Part shown: positions 35,228 through 45,216 of the stretch, one piece after another | How positions within the stretch are numbered: the stretch's first letter is position 1 | How the letters are laid out: the number at the start of each line of letters is the position of its first letter | Assembly: GCF_024125425.1 (NCBI RefSeq) | Contig: NZ_JAMXWN010000008.1 | Span: forward strand, 89,694-153,693 | Source of the DNA: Sporolactobacillus kofuensis | GTDB lineage: Bacteria > Bacillota > Bacilli > Bacillales > Sporolactobacillaceae | Length of the DNA stretch: 64,000 nt | Reading direction: 5' to 3' | Program-made: the position numbers and the translations under genes | The notes under the pieces: generated by a model | Told to the model about the DNA's origin: nothing | Seen by the model: the letters and a program-made list of their open reading frames with translations, nothing else | Database searches by the model: none

Positions 35228-35931
35228 GATTTTACCTCAGGATTGAATTTATAGCCAATCCCCCATGCTGTCTGAATTGGGGAATAATGCAACCCACCCT
35301 TTTTCAGCTTTTCTCTGATGTTTTTCACATGTATGTCAACCACTCGTGCGTCGCCTTCAAAGTCAAAGCCCCATATCTTTTCAATCAGTTGTTCTCTTGA
35401 AAGAACACGCCCACTGTTGATTGCGAGCATGTCAAATAGATCGAACTCCTTTTGGGTAAGTTCAAGCGGGCGATCCTGAATCATGACCTGCCTCCCATCT
35501 CTATCAATCGACAAGGATGGAAAGTTCAGAACATCATTTTCCATTTGATTTGAGGAGGCTGTTGATGCGCGGCGGATCAATGCATGCACACGGGCAATCA
35601 ATTCATCGGGATCAAAGGGTTTGGTTAAATAATCATCTGCACCAAGTTCCAGTCCCTGGACTTTCTCTTTGGTTTCACCTAAAGCCGTTAGCATTAGGAT
35701 GGGGACAGAATGTGTCTTCCGAATAGACTGACAAACCTGCCAACCATCCATGTTCGGCATCATTACATCAAGAATAATCAAATCGAAAGACTGATTTTGA
35801 ATTTTTAGCAGCGCTTCATGACCTTCAGCCGCCTCAACAGTATCGAATCCTTCCTTTGATAAATAAATGCGCAATAAATTACGCAATTTCCAGTCATCAT
35901 CAACCATTAAGACTTTTAATTTTTTCAACAT
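35224..35931 (-). CDS. OmpR-family response regulator
   Basis: The 235-residue protein has a receiver domain (KVLMVDDDWKLRNLL, phosphorylated aspartate in LIILDVMMPNMDGW, conserved lysine in YLTKPFDPDEL). A winged-helix DNA-binding domain follows (LTQKEFDLFDMLAINSG, RVVDIHVKNIREKL). It is first in the operon with the kinase and the 66-residue gene. ATG 35931 has AGAAGG five bases upstream. It probably binds the duplicated ACACAA-box promoters at 33541 and 36057, an inference from their phasing. Confidence 0.93.
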   Translation of the reverse strand: MLKKLKVLMVDDDWKLRNLLRIYLSKEGFDTVEAAEGHEALLKIQNQSFDLIILDVMMPNMDGWQVCQSIRKTHSVPILMLTALGETKEKVQGLELGADDYLTKPFDPDELIARVHALIRRASTASSNQMENDVLNFPSLSIDRDGRQVMIQDRPLELTQKEFDLFDMLAINSGRVLSREQLIEKIWGFDFEGDARVVDIHVKNIREKLKKGGLHYSPIQTAWGIGYKFNPEVKS

Positions 35932-36046
35932 GATCACCTTCTCTCATCATACAGGAAAAAGTAAGAGTCAAGGCGAAAAGCCTTGGGATTTTTTGTTCCA
36001 TAGTAAAGTACTCCCCGTCCATTATTTTTCAGGTCAATGTTTATTT

Positions 36047-36170
36047 TTTACTAAAGATTATAAGTAAGAATTATGTGGAATTTGTGTTGAAAACATGTCG
36101 AATCCAATTTATTTTTAAAGAAAAGTGAGAGCTGAATTACCCATAATTTCTGTGATGAAACCAGCAATCA
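36047..36170. repeat. Direct repeat copy B upstream of the response regulator
   Basis: This is the diverged partner of 33531-33660. On the minus strand it holds a decayed 3' end of a 66-residue-protein paralog (WFHHRNYG and stop), then a promoter with -10 TATAAT (36062-36057) and boxes ACATAA (36076-36071) and ACACAA (36087-36082), again 11 bases apart. A CAAGGC-N5-GCCTTG hairpin lies in the leader at about 35969-35984. Confidence 0.72.
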
Positions 36171-36249
36171 GACTGTCAATGAAGGGAAAGTCGTCAATCC
36201 TATAATAGAGGGATAGTTATTTTAATGATAAACTATATACATTGGTAAT

Positions 36250-37293
36250 ATGAAAGGAATGAGTCTACTGTTTAATGATGTTTTTCTAAAAGCTTGCCGC
36301 AGAGAAGCTGTCCCTTACACACCGGTATGGTACATGAGACAAGCCGGACGCTATCAAGCTGAATATAGAGCGATTCGCGAACGTTATTCTTTTTTTGAAA
36401 TCAGTCACCATCCGGAAATCTGTGCCGAAGTCACTCGGCTTCCCGTCGAAAAGTTAGGTGTCGATGCGGCCATTCTCTTTGCCGATATCATGACCCCGCT
36501 AAAAGCAAGAGGAATAAAGGTTGAAATTGTTGAAGGTGTCGGCCCTGTACTCAGTCATCCGATCCGATCTGGAGCCGACTTTGCGCAATGGAAGCAACTC
36601 GATCCGGCACACGATTTGCCTTTTGTTCTAGATACAGTCGAATTGCTGCATCAACAGCTGAATGTCCCGTTAATCGGTTTTGCCGGTGCCCCGTTTACCT
36701 TAGCAAGTTATTTGATTGAAGGCGGTCCCTCCAAGAACTATCATCAGACAAAAGCATTTATGTACGCACATTCTGAAGAATGGACAGCATTAATGGAAGA
36801 TTTGGCAGAGATGACGCTGAACTATTTAAAGGCACAAATCCGTGCCGGTGCACAAGCTGTCCAAATCTTTGATTCCTGGGTAGGCGCACTTAGCGAAGAA
36901 GATTACCAAGTCTATATTGCTCCGACTATGTTGAAAATTTTTACCGAACTGAAAAAAACCAAAGCGGTCACGCTCTATTTTGCGGCAGGAGCTGGGCATC
37001 TGTTAAAAGAATGGAATAAACTTCCGGTCGATGTCCTATCTTTCGATTGGCGAACTTCCGTTAATGATTTGAACAGGCTGGAAATTACGAAAGCTGTTCA
37101 AGGGAATCTTGATCCTGCATTACTCCTTGCACCCCAAGATGAACTGGAAACACGTGCCAAGGCTCTCTTAGATCATATCGGTGGCCGACCAGGCTATATA
37201 TTCAACCTCGGCCATGGTGTGTTTCCTGAGGTCAAAGAAGAAACGTTGCTGGCACTGACCAATTTTGTTCATGGGTATTCAAAAGAAAAGTAA
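36250..37293 (+). CDS. hemE: Uroporphyrinogen decarboxylase
   Basis: This enzyme decarboxylates uroporphyrinogen III to coproporphyrinogen III in haem synthesis. The 347-residue protein has the signature PYTPVWYMRQAGRY near residues 21-34 with the substrate-binding arginine, and the GFAGAPFTLASYLIEGGPS and GHGVFPEVKEE motifs. It is not in a hemEHY cluster as in Bacillus; it stands alone on the + strand, convergent with the hem operon. The start is not certain: ATG 36250 lacks a ribosome binding site and ATG 36259 has AAAGGA directly adjacent. Confidence 0.94.
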   Translation: MKGMSLLFNDVFLKACRREAVPYTPVWYMRQAGRYQAEYRAIRERYSFFEISHHPEICAEVTRLPVEKLGVDAAILFADIMTPLKARGIKVEIVEGVGPVLSHPIRSGADFAQWKQLDPAHDLPFVLDTVELLHQQLNVPLIGFAGAPFTLASYLIEGGPSKNYHQTKAFMYAHSEEWTALMEDLAEMTLNYLKAQIRAGAQAVQIFDSWVGALSEEDYQVYIAPTMLKIFTELKKTKAVTLYFAAGAGHLLKEWNKLPVDVLSFDWRTSVNDLNRLEITKAVQGNLDPALLLAPQDELETRAKALLDHIGGRPGYIFNLGHGVFPEVKEETLLALTNFVHGYSKEK

Positions 37294-37379
37294 GGATGCA
37301 TTGAATCATGAACATCAACCTGTGGATCACAACCTATGCGGTCCTTTTATCCTCTAAAAAAACAGGATACCTCCATATT

Positions 37380-37417
37380 AAAAATGAACCCGAGCATCGT
37401 TCTGCTCGAGTTCATTT
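37380..37417. terminator. Bidirectional terminator between hemE and hemL
   Basis: AAAATGAACCCGAGCA pairs with TGCTCGAGTTCATTTT with a small mismatch, followed by T/A-rich tails on both strands. It serves two convergent operons. Confidence 0.8.
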
Positions 37418-37482
37418 TATATATATTCGTTAAAAGTTTTCTATATGAGATGGCGTGTGCCTGAAGCACTTTAAAACGGCCA

Positions 37483-38775
37483 TCAAGATTCTGCAATTTT
37501 GCGGAATGCATTTTCGGCAGCATGGATCGTTTTTTCAATGTCTTCCATTGAGTGCTTCGTCGAGAGGAAAAGACCCTCAAATTGCGAAGGTGGGAGCGAT
37601 ATTCCTTGCTCAATCATCGCAGCAAAGTACTTCTTGAAATGATCCAAGTTGGACGACTTCGATCGTTTGTAATTAATCACTTTCTGATCTGTGAAGAAGA
37701 AGCCCATCATGGCGCCTGCTTGATTCACTGCGAGCGGAATACCATAACGTTCTGCTGCTTCTTTGTAGCCCTCAGCTAGTCGATCAGCTTTTACACGGAA
37801 TGCGACATAATCTTTTGGTGTCAGTTGCGAAAGAGTCATGTAACCGGCAGCCATTGCTAAAGGATTTCCTGATAGTGTACCGGCTTGATAAACAGGTCCT
37901 TCCGGTGCAACCTGACTCATAATTTCGTTTTTCCCACCGTACGCACCAACCGGAAGACCGCCACCGATCACTTTTCCAAGTGTAGTCAGGTCCGGAGTAA
38001 CATTATAATACCCTTGAGCACAATGATAACCAACACGGAATCCGGTCATCACTTCATCAAAAATCAGCAGTGCACCGTATTCTTTAGTGATCTTTCTGAG
38101 CGACTCAAGGAAGCCTGGAATTGGAGGAACAACGCCCATGTTCCCCGCCACAGGTTCAACGATGACACAAGCAATGTCATGTCCAACCTGTTTGAAAACT
38201 TCTGCAACACTGTCCGCATCATTATAGGGAACCGTCAAGGTATCCTTTGCCAGCTCAGCAGGGACGCCCGGACTATCCGGTAAGCCAAGGGTGGCAACCC
38301 CGGAGCCCGCCTTAATCAGAAGTGAATCGGCACTTCCGTGATAGCTCCCTTCAAATTTCAAGATCTTGTCTCGGCCAGTATAACCGCGTGCAAGTCGAAT
38401 GGCACTCATCGTGGCTTCTGTTCCGGAGTTGACCATCCGAATCTTTTCAATGGATGGCACACGCTCAATAACCAATTGAGCTAACTTAGTCTCAAGTACA
38501 TGCGGTGACCCAAAACTTGTCCCTTTTTCTGCTGTTTTTTTGATGAATTCTACAACCTTCTCATCGGCATGACCGAGAATCAGCGGTCCCCAACTCAGTA
38601 CATAGTCAATGTACTCATTTCCATCGAGGTCGTAGACTTTCGAACCTTTGCCGTGATCCATATAAATAGGATCTAGGTCAACCGAAGGAAATGAACGAAC
38701 CGGACTGTTGACACCACCCGGCATTAAAGGTTTTGCTTCCTTATATGCAGCAATCGATTTGCTGAAATCCCTCAT
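37483..38775 (-). CDS. hemL: Glutamate-1-semialdehyde 2,1-aminomutase
   Basis: This enzyme converts glutamate-1-semialdehyde to 5-aminolevulinate with PLP/PMP. The 430-residue protein begins [39 protein letters not shown] and the PLP lysine in [17 protein letters not shown] are present, and [13 protein letters not shown] follows. The ATG at 38775 overlaps the hemB stop. It is last in hemACDBL, ending near a terminator. Confidence 0.95.
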   Translation of the reverse strand: MRDFSKSIAAYKEAKPLMPGGVNSPVRSFPSVDLDPIYMDHGKGSKVYDLDGNEYIDYVLSWGPLILGHADEKVVEFIKKTAEKGTSFGSPHVLETKLAQLVIERVPSIEKIRMVNSGTEATMSAIRLARGYTGRDKILKFEGSYHGSADSLLIKAGSGVATLGLPDSPGVPAELAKDTLTVPYNDADSVAEVFKQVGHDIACVIVEPVAGNMGVVPPIPGFLESLRKITKEYGALLIFDEVMTGFRVGYHCAQGYYNVTPDLTTLGKVIGGGLPVGAYGGKNEIMSQVAPEGPVYQAGTLSGNPLAMAAGYMTLSQLTPKDYVAFRVKADRLAEGYKEAAERYGIPLAVNQAGAMMGFFFTDQKVINYKRSKSSNLDHFKKYFAAMIEQGISLPPSQFEGLFLSTKHSMEDIEKTIHAAENAFRKIAES

Positions 38776-39770
38776 TCGCCTTTCTCTTCTTCCTTGAGCC
38801 AAACAACAGCATCTTTGGCATGATAAGTAATGATCAGATCCGCACCCGCGCGCTTCATCGCAATTAATGTTTCCAAAACAACTGCCTTTTCATCAATCCA
38901 TCCGTTCATGGCAGCTGCTTTGACCATTGCATACTCCCCACTGACATTGTAAGCAACAAGCGGCAAGTTCACTTGATTGCGAACGTCGCGCATCACATCA
39001 AGATAAGGAAGCCCTGGTTTCACGATAATAAAATCGGCACCTTCATGAAGATCGGATTCTGCTTCTCGAAGTGCCTCAAGCCTATTCGCAGGATCCATCT
39101 GATAACCTTTTCTATTTCCGAACTTCGGTGCACTTTCAGCTGCATCACGGAACGGTCCGAAATACGCAGATGCAAATTTTACTGCATAGGACATGATCGG
39201 AATTTGCGTGAATCCTGCTTCGTCAAGAGCCTGACGAATCGCCGCAACGAACCCGTCCATCATGTTTGAAGGAGCAATGATATCTGCACCCGCTTCAGCT
39301 TGTGACACCGCAGTTTTCGCAATATAGGCCAGACTTTCATCATTATCCACATCACCATCGTGAATGATTCCGCAATGCCCATGATCTGTATATTCACACA
39401 TACACGTATCCGCAATCACCACAAGATCCGGATAATTCTTCTTAGCCAAACGAATCGCCTTTTGGACAATACCATTCTCATCATAAGCGCCCGAACCGAC
39501 GGCATCTTTTTCTTTCGGAATACCGAAAATGATCACCGAAGGAATGCCCAATGACACAACTTCCTTCAACTCTTCATCGAGACGGTCCAATGAATATTGA
39601 TACACGTTTGGCATGGACTTGATTTCAGATTTGATATTGCTCCCCTCTTCAGTCACGAAAATAGGATAAATGAAATCTGATGGTCGCAGAAAAGTTTCGC
39701 GTACCATCTTCCTAATAGCCGGTGTGCCCCTTAGTCGGCGGTGACGATCAAATTTAAGATTGCTGTTCAT
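38772..39770 (-). CDS. hemB: Delta-aminolevulinic acid dehydratase
   Basis: This enzyme condenses two 5-aminolevulinates to porphobilinogen. The 332-residue protein has the zinc site [16 protein letters not shown] and the Schiff-base lysine segments [17 protein letters not shown] and [16 protein letters not shown] 39770 has GAAGGAAG eight bases upstream and overlaps the end of hemD by 17 bases. Confidence 0.96.
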   Translation of the reverse strand: MNSNLKFDRHRRLRGTPAIRKMVRETFLRPSDFIYPIFVTEEGSNIKSEIKSMPNVYQYSLDRLDEELKEVVSLGIPSVIIFGIPKEKDAVGSGAYDENGIVQKAIRLAKKNYPDLVVIADTCMCEYTDHGHCGIIHDGDVDNDESLAYIAKTAVSQAEAGADIIAPSNMMDGFVAAIRQALDEAGFTQIPIMSYAVKFASAYFGPFRDAAESAPKFGNRKGYQMDPANRLEALREAESDLHEGADFIIVKPGLPYLDVMRDVRNQVNLPLVAYNVSGEYAMVKAAAMNGWIDEKAVVLETLIAMKRAGADLIITYHAKDAVVWLKEEEKGE

Positions 39771-40572
39771 TACAAGGACTTCCTTCTTCTTTAGAATAAT
39801 AGTTTGCCAGTGCGTCAATCATATCAACGGCTGTAAAGCGTTTCGGTAAAACATCTGGTGTGTATCCGAGCGCTTCGAGTGCCTGAGCAGTAGTGGATCC
39901 AATGACTGCAATTGTACAACTTTTCAATGCACTGCGCCAACTGCTCTCTGGTAAAAGTTCTGTAAAAGAGTGTACTGCTGATGGACTTGCAAACGTGATT
40001 GCAGAAAGATACCCTGAACCCACAACTTCTTCTAGCCGAGCTTTACTTGAGAAGCTTACCGTAGTCTGATAAAGGACACAACTGGTGACCTTGATACCTA
40101 AGGATTTTAGTTTCTCAAGCCATCCTTTGTCTGATCGTGACCCGAGTGGCACTACAATCCGATCTGCCTTAACCACCCCAGTTTCAAAGGCATTTAATAA
40201 CCCTTGCACAGAATAGGGATCAGGGATATAATCTGCTCGCATTCCATAGTACTTAAGCCGCTCAGCGGTCTTTTTTCCAACCACTGCGCGCTTCACTCCG
40301 TCTAGTTGATCTGGGCGATCGGATAACCTCATAAAAAAATCAAGACTATTTTGGCTCGTAAAAATCACCCAGTCTGCCTGCTGAACAGCCTCAAGCCATG
40401 TGCGCAGTGCATCTGTAGAAAGCTTCGTTTTGTGATAGTCGATGAGCGGAATGGAAACAGCCTCGCCACCGTAAGCACGAATGCGAGCACATACGGAGGC
40501 AGATTGATGCTGTGCACGAGTCACGAGCACCCGCTTCGCGCTCAGCGGTGTAAAGCTCCCCTCATCAAGCAT
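39754..40572 (-). CDS. hemD: Uroporphyrinogen-III synthase
   Basis: This enzyme closes and inverts ring D of hydroxymethylbilane. The 272-residue protein is divergent, as HemD proteins are. It shows [19 protein letters not shown] at the start, [15 protein letters not shown], and [16 protein letters not shown] near the C-terminus. The start overlaps the hemC stop (ATG 40572, hemC ends 40565). Its position between hemC and hemB makes the call firm. Confidence 0.9.
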   Translation of the reverse strand: MLDEGSFTPLSAKRVLVTRAQHQSASVCARIRAYGGEAVSIPLIDYHKTKLSTDALRTWLEAVQQADWVIFTSQNSLDFFMRLSDRPDQLDGVKRAVVGKKTAERLKYYGMRADYIPDPYSVQGLLNAFETGVVKADRIVVPLGSRSDKGWLEKLKSLGIKVTSCVLYQTTVSFSSKARLEEVVGSGYLSAITFASPSAVHSFTELLPESSWRSALKSCTIAVIGSTTAQALEALGYTPDVLPKRFTAVDMIDALANYYSKEEGSPCNEQQS

Positions 40573-41497
40573 CCGAATCACTTTCCAGTCCAAGTTCTGA
40601 TAGTATTTCTCCTGCACCCTGATCCAATAACTCTTCTGCCGCCGTAATGCCAATTAACTCAGGCTTCTCACCGCTGCAATGCGTTTTCAGCACTTTTGTC
40701 CCATCAGGCGAGGCAATCAGCCCGCTCAGCGAGAGCTTGCCATCGTTCTGTCGTTCACAATATGCAGCAATTGGAACTTGGCAGCTCCCATTAAGCCGCT
40801 TTAGAAATGAACGCTCTGCACGTACCGTGACTGCAGTTTCTTCGTGATTTATGGTATTCAGTAACGCTTTTAATTCAGCGTCTTCCGATCGACACTCAAT
40901 CGCGAGCGCCCCCTGTCCAACAGCCGGAAGCATTGTATGAAACGGCAGATCTTCGCCTTTTTCTGTGACCCCGAGACGATTCATCCCTGCCGCAGCAAGA
41001 ATGATCGCATCAAAGTCGCCAGAATTTAGTCGAGCCATCCGTGTATCCACATTTCCTCTTAACGGGCGAATAGTAAGATCTGGCCGAGCTTGCAGAATTT
41101 GAGCAGCACGACGAAGGCTGCTTGTTCCAACCACAGCTCCCGGCTCAAGTTCCTCTAGTTTTTTGTGTCCGCGGGAAAGCAATACATCATGCGGATTTTC
41201 ACGTAAAGGAATGGAGGAAATCTCAAGTCCATCAGGCAATTCAGCAGGCATATCTTTCATACTGTGCACCGCAAAATCGATGGTGCCGTCGAGCAAAGCG
41301 CGCTCAATTTCTTTCACGAATAAACCTTTCCCGCCTATTTTTGAAAGCGTCACATCCAAAATCCGGTCGCCTTTCGTAACAATATGCTGGATTGCGAAGG
41401 TAAATTGGTCAGATTTGCTTGACAGACTCTCAATGACTAAACCACTCTGAACCAAAGCTAGCTTGCTCTTCCTTGATCCAACCCGAATCGTTCTCAT
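40565..41497 (-). CDS. hemC: Hydroxymethylbilane synthase (porphobilinogen deaminase)
   Basis: This enzyme joins four porphobilinogens into hydroxymethylbilane. The 310-residue protein starts MRTIRVGSRKSKLALVQ. It carries SMKDMPAELPDGL, VGTSSLRRAAQ, and the cofactor-binding cysteine in LNGSCQVPIAAY. It follows hemA by 57 bases with no hemX between them. Confidence 0.96.
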   Translation of the reverse strand: MRTIRVGSRKSKLALVQSGLVIESLSSKSDQFTFAIQHIVTKGDRILDVTLSKIGGKGLFVKEIERALLDGTIDFAVHSMKDMPAELPDGLEISSIPLRENPHDVLLSRGHKKLEELEPGAVVGTSSLRRAAQILQARPDLTIRPLRGNVDTRMARLNSGDFDAIILAAAGMNRLGVTEKGEDLPFHTMLPAVGQGALAIECRSEDAELKALLNTINHEETAVTVRAERSFLKRLNGSCQVPIAAYCERQNDGKLSLSGLIASPDGTKVLKTHCSGEKPELIGITAAEELLDQGAGEILSELGLESDSDA

Positions 41498-41554
41498 TAC
41501 ATAGCCCCATTTCTCTTTCTTAACGGTCGTTTCAATCGTTGATCAGACTAGTAT

Positions 41555-42922
41555 CTAGCCGATATTGATCGGTTTTTGATGAGCGCTTTGATCATCTTTT
41601 TCCTTGGTAAATGCTTTTAATTCCAGTGTCATCACTTGATTAGGTGAATGATCAACGTCCTCCGCGATATTAAAAATTTCCGCAAAATGATCGATCGCAT
41701 GCTTTCCGTGCTCGCAGACGGCTAATTCTTTAATATTGTTAATCGGATCGCGCAGCAACTGATTAATCATGCTCTTCGCCTGTTTGCTGATGACTTTACG
41801 CTCTTTCTCGGTCATTTCGGGCAGTTTATTTTCAATACGCTTCATCGTCTCAGAATGAATCGAAAGTGCTTTTCTCCGCAATGCAGAAATCACTGGAACG
41901 ACGCCAAGTGTATGCAGCCATTCTGAATATTTTTCTTGTTGTTCATTGATCAGCATTTCAATTTGAGAAGCTGCTTTTTTGCGTGCCTCCAGATTGCTGT
42001 CAACGATTTTCTCCAAGTCATCAATATCGAATAGATACACGTGATCTAATTGAGCGATTGCAGGATCAATATTTCTGGGAACTCCGATATCAACGAGAAT
42101 CAGAGGTCTGTTCCCACGCATTTCAATGAGCGGTAAAAGTATGGACTCATCGATGATAAAGTCTGATGCTGAAGTTGACGTGAAAACAATATCGCTCTGT
42201 TCAATACATGTCTCCATCGCATCTAGAGCTGCGGATTTTCCATGAAATTGATCAGCTAAAAGATCTGCTTTGCTCTTTGTTCGATTCATGACCGTAAGAT
42301 GACTCATTCCGCTACTTGCTAAATGATTGAGTGCTAATCTGCTCATATCGCCAGCACCAATCATCAGCACCGATTTATCTTCTAGTGCACCAAATTTGTC
42401 CTGTAGGAGCTTAACTGCAGCATAGCTGACAGAAACCGGGTGATCATTAATTTGTGTTTCATCCTGTGCATGTTTGGCTAGAGATAAAGCCTGTTTGAAG
42501 AGTTCGTTGAAAAAAGTCCCCGTCGTTCCGGTTTGTTGCGCAGTCAGAAAACTCGTCCGCACCTGTCCGAGAATCTGCGTCTCGCCAAGAACCATCGAAT
42601 CCAGTCCGCAGGTCACCCGAAACAAATGACGGATGGCTTCTTGGTCTTCTTTCATCACGAGATAAGGCATAAGTGCTTCCGATGTCATGTGAAACCAATC
42701 AGCAAAAAATTTCTTACTGAAATAGCGACCTGTATGCAACTGATCACAAATCACATAAAGTTCTGTCCGGTTACATGTAGACAGAATCACATCTTCAAAG
42801 ATACTCTTTGTTTCTCTTAATTCAGTAAGTGCTTGCTCTAACATTTCGGGTTGAAACGTCAGTTGTTCTCTGATATCTACCGGAGTGTTTCGATGATTGA
42901 CTCCAATTGTCAGAATGTGCAT
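41555..42922 (-). CDS. hemA: Glutamyl-tRNA reductase
   Basis: This enzyme reduces glutamyl-tRNA to glutamate-1-semialdehyde, the first committed haem step. The 455-residue protein has GVNHRNTPVDIREQL, the catalytic cysteine in LSTCNRTELY, MVLGETQILGQVR, an NADPH motif VLMIGAGDMSRLA and a C-terminal dimerisation helix. It opens the operon. B. subtilis has hemX after hemA; here hemC follows directly, so the usual HemX control of HemA abundance is absent or encoded elsewhere. Confidence 0.96.
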   Translation of the reverse strand: MHILTIGVNHRNTPVDIREQLTFQPEMLEQALTELRETKSIFEDVILSTCNRTELYVICDQLHTGRYFSKKFFADWFHMTSEALMPYLVMKEDQEAIRHLFRVTCGLDSMVLGETQILGQVRTSFLTAQQTGTTGTFFNELFKQALSLAKHAQDETQINDHPVSVSYAAVKLLQDKFGALEDKSVLMIGAGDMSRLALNHLASSGMSHLTVMNRTKSKADLLADQFHGKSAALDAMETCIEQSDIVFTSTSASDFIIDESILLPLIEMRGNRPLILVDIGVPRNIDPAIAQLDHVYLFDIDDLEKIVDSNLEARKKAASQIEMLINEQQEKYSEWLHTLGVVPVISALRRKALSIHSETMKRIENKLPEMTEKERKVISKQAKSMINQLLRDPINNIKELAVCEHGKHAIDHFAEIFNIAEDVDHSPNQVMTLELKAFTKEKDDQSAHQKPINIG

Positions 42923-43058
42923 GAAACGACTTCCTCCGATTTCTTTTTACTGTATGATTAATCTATTTTTAATGGTACAAACCATTGGTGTTAAGTCCAA
43001 CTACATCCTTCAACGTATCAAATCAGTGATCTAAAATCAATGTTTAAGTACTACCAAA

Positions 43059-43083
43059 GTGACATTTGTCACGTTGTTGTCAC
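43059..43083. promoter_or_regulatory. TGTCAC cluster upstream of hemA
   Basis: GTGACATTTGTCAC (43059-43072) is a 6-bp inverted repeat with a 2-nt centre, and a third TGTCAC follows at 43078-43083. The cluster lies about 140 bases before hemA and 135 before the divergent NAD-binding protein gene. It may be an operator; the protein is unknown. A PerR-type box, expected in Bacillus, was not seen. Confidence 0.4.
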
Positions 43084-43217
43084 AAAATGTTCAAATCTTC
43101 CCGTATAGCTTTATTCAACAAAATTGAGAATGATATGCTCTGCATCCAAACACTAGGATTACAAGTGAATTTGATTAATAATGAAAATAAATAGAATCAT
43201 AATGAGAAGAGGACAAC

Positions 43218-43817
43218 GTGATGAAAAAAATGATCGTTCTCGGAGGAAGCGGCTTTATTGGTCGCCATGTGTGCCAAGAATTGATAAACCAAGGGAAACA
43301 GGTCGTTAGCATATCTAGCCATGGACGCCCGGCACATTTATTCGAAGCATGGACAACACATGAACAGATGACATGGATTGCTGCCGATATTTTTAATGAA
43401 GAGGAATGGCTCAAGTATTGTGACGATTGTTCCGTGATGATTGATTTGATTGGCATTTTATGGGAATCAAAGGAAAGATCCTACCAGCATTTTATTGTCG
43501 ATCCGGCAAAGATCATGGCACAATTTTTACTGCAACATCCTGAAGCATCCGGTATCTTCGTATCCGCTGCCCTAGCGCCGCCACTTTTTGGGCGCAACTA
43601 CTTGAAGGCGAAAAGGCAAGCAGAGGCTATTCTCAAAACAGTGCCACAACCGGTACAAATCTTTCGGCCAAGTCTCGTCTATGGCAAGCAGCGTCCGATT
43701 TCACAACTCTTAGCGTTTCCAATAAAAACCGTCTCCATGTTCCCTTCAATGTCATTTATTCAACCAATCCGAGTGGAAACTTTGGCAAAGCAAATCGTCA
43801 TGAGCATCCCCGAATGA
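43218..43817 (+). CDS. NAD(P)-binding epimerase/reductase-like protein
   Basis: The 199-residue Rossmann protein starts MKKMIVLGGSGFIGRHVCQELI, with the GGSGFIG dinucleotide motif at residues 8-14. IFVSAALAPPLFGRNYLKAKRQAEAIL carries the YxxxK-like active site segment (YLKAK), and IFRPSLVYGKQ follows. It is short for extended SDRs and resembles complex I NDUFA9-like or YesF-type proteins. Substrate unknown. GAGGAC precedes the start. Confidence 0.72.
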   Translation: MMKKMIVLGGSGFIGRHVCQELINQGKQVVSISSHGRPAHLFEAWTTHEQMTWIAADIFNEEEWLKYCDDCSVMIDLIGILWESKERSYQHFIVDPAKIMAQFLLQHPEASGIFVSAALAPPLFGRNYLKAKRQAEAILKTVPQPVQIFRPSLVYGKQRPISQLLAFPIKTVSMFPSMSFIQPIRVETLAKQIVMSIPE

Positions 43818-43991
43818 TTCATGCCTTCTTCTCCAGAGCTGGATTGCACGATTCCAGGACCTTTTTATTGAACGCTAAGTGTAGATACAGTATAGTAAAT
43901 GATGCTCTTTTATCTGATTCAGTTGATTCAAGTCCCACATATATTGAACATGTTTCATAAAAAATGCATGCACGAAGCAAGGAGTATTTAA

Positions 43992-44654
43992 ATGGAAACA
44001 AAGCAATCTGTTAATTTTTTCACGGTCATCAATGAACGGCACTCAGTGAAAGTGTATGATTCATCATTCAAAATTCCGCATGAAGAAATGGTACAAATCC
44101 TTGAAGAAGCAACAAAAGCACCTTCTTCTGTTAATTTGCAACCTTGGCGATTTGTCGTCGTCGAAGACCACAAAGAACGACTAGAGAAATTGGTTCGTTT
44201 TAATACATCACAACTTGAGACCTCTTCAGCGATGATTCTCATCTTAGGCGATTTGAATCATATCGATTACGCAGATGAAATTTTCTCCGCAGCTGTAGAG
44301 AAAAAATTAATGCCTCAAGACGTGAAGGACTACTATATGAACGTACTTCCCGAATCCTTTGCAAAGTTGACGAAACAGCAAATCAGAGAACATACATTAA
44401 TTGACGGTGGATTAGTCGCCATGCAATTGATGCTCGTTGCTAAGGCGCACGGCTACGATACAAACCCAATTGGCGGATTCGAACGTAAAGAAGTGATGCA
44501 GGCACTAGGTGTAGATGCTGAACGCTATGTGCCTGTTATGTTTGTTGCTATTGGCAAAGCGGCAAAGCCCGCACATCAAAGTGTTCGTCTGCCTATTGAA
44601 CGCGTGGTTTCATGGAATGAAGCGAATCAGGTTGTCGGTACGCCAAACAATTAA
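43992..44654 (+). CDS. Nitroreductase family protein
   Basis: The 220-residue FMN-dependent protein has the family N-terminus NERHSVKVYD, the phosphate-contacting KAPSSVNLQPWRFVVVED segment, and a C-terminal GFERKEVMQALGVDAERYVPVMFVAIG. It reduces nitro compounds, quinones or enones with NAD(P)H; the physiological substrate is unknown. It has its own weak ribosome binding site (AAGGAG) eight bases or so upstream. Confidence 0.87.
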   Translation: METKQSVNFFTVINERHSVKVYDSSFKIPHEEMVQILEEATKAPSSVNLQPWRFVVVEDHKERLEKLVRFNTSQLETSSAMILILGDLNHIDYADEIFSAAVEKKLMPQDVKDYYMNVLPESFAKLTKQQIREHTLIDGGLVAMQLMLVAKAHGYDTNPIGGFERKEVMQALGVDAERYVPVMFVAIGKAAKPAHQSVRLPIERVVSWNEANQVVGTPNN

Positions 44655-44845
44655 CCTTCATTGCTTGCTCAACAACCCAAGTTTCCTAAGAGAAATTGTC
44701 TCTAGTCCACCGTTTACTCTCTTTAAACACTCGATTGCGCTCAAATCTGCTCCGATTATTACAACATTTTTTAGAAAAAGGCTTGAAGAAAGTGAACGTA
44801 TATCGTAAACTATTAGTCAATCGAATAGTAAATGAATGATTTATA

Positions 44846-45006
44846 TTCTTATCTAGAGAAGTTGAGGGACTGGCCCGATGACGCTTCAGCAACCGTCGCA
44901 ACAGCGACAAGGTGCTAATCCCAGCAGACACAGCAATGTGTGTGAGGGATAAGAAGAGACTTGAGCGCACAGCCCTCTTCTTCCCGAAGAGGGCTTTTTC
45001 TTTTTC
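44846..45006 (+). promoter_or_regulatory. SAM-I riboswitch (S-box) with terminator
   Basis: The aptamer shows the canonical landmarks: CTTATCTAGAGAAG at its 5' end, GAGGGACTGGCCCGATGA, CAGCAACC, AGGTGCTAATCC and the closing GGATAAGAAG. The terminator AGCCCTCTTC/GAAGAGGGCT with a T-run (44971-45006) follows. With S-adenosylmethionine bound, the terminator forms and the MetE-like gene is off. Confidence 0.97.
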
Positions 45007-45216
45007 TCAATCCCTTCTGCATCCATACTTCAGCGCTGACTTCTGGTTTTCAATCTAGTTACCATAGAAATAAATCAGCTGGAATCACAGCAGCTTGCTC
45101 GTCGTACAGCAAAACTAAAAGATTTCAACTTATTCGATGGAACATTTTTCATGAGCAATTTTGTAAGTAAACGAACAAATGTTGAAGCGATTATCTAATA
45201 TTAGGAGGAGAGTAAA

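Noticed and set aside
44515..44808. 97-codon + strand frame overlapping the nitroreductase end
   Set aside because: Out of frame shadow of the nitroreductase with no start signal.
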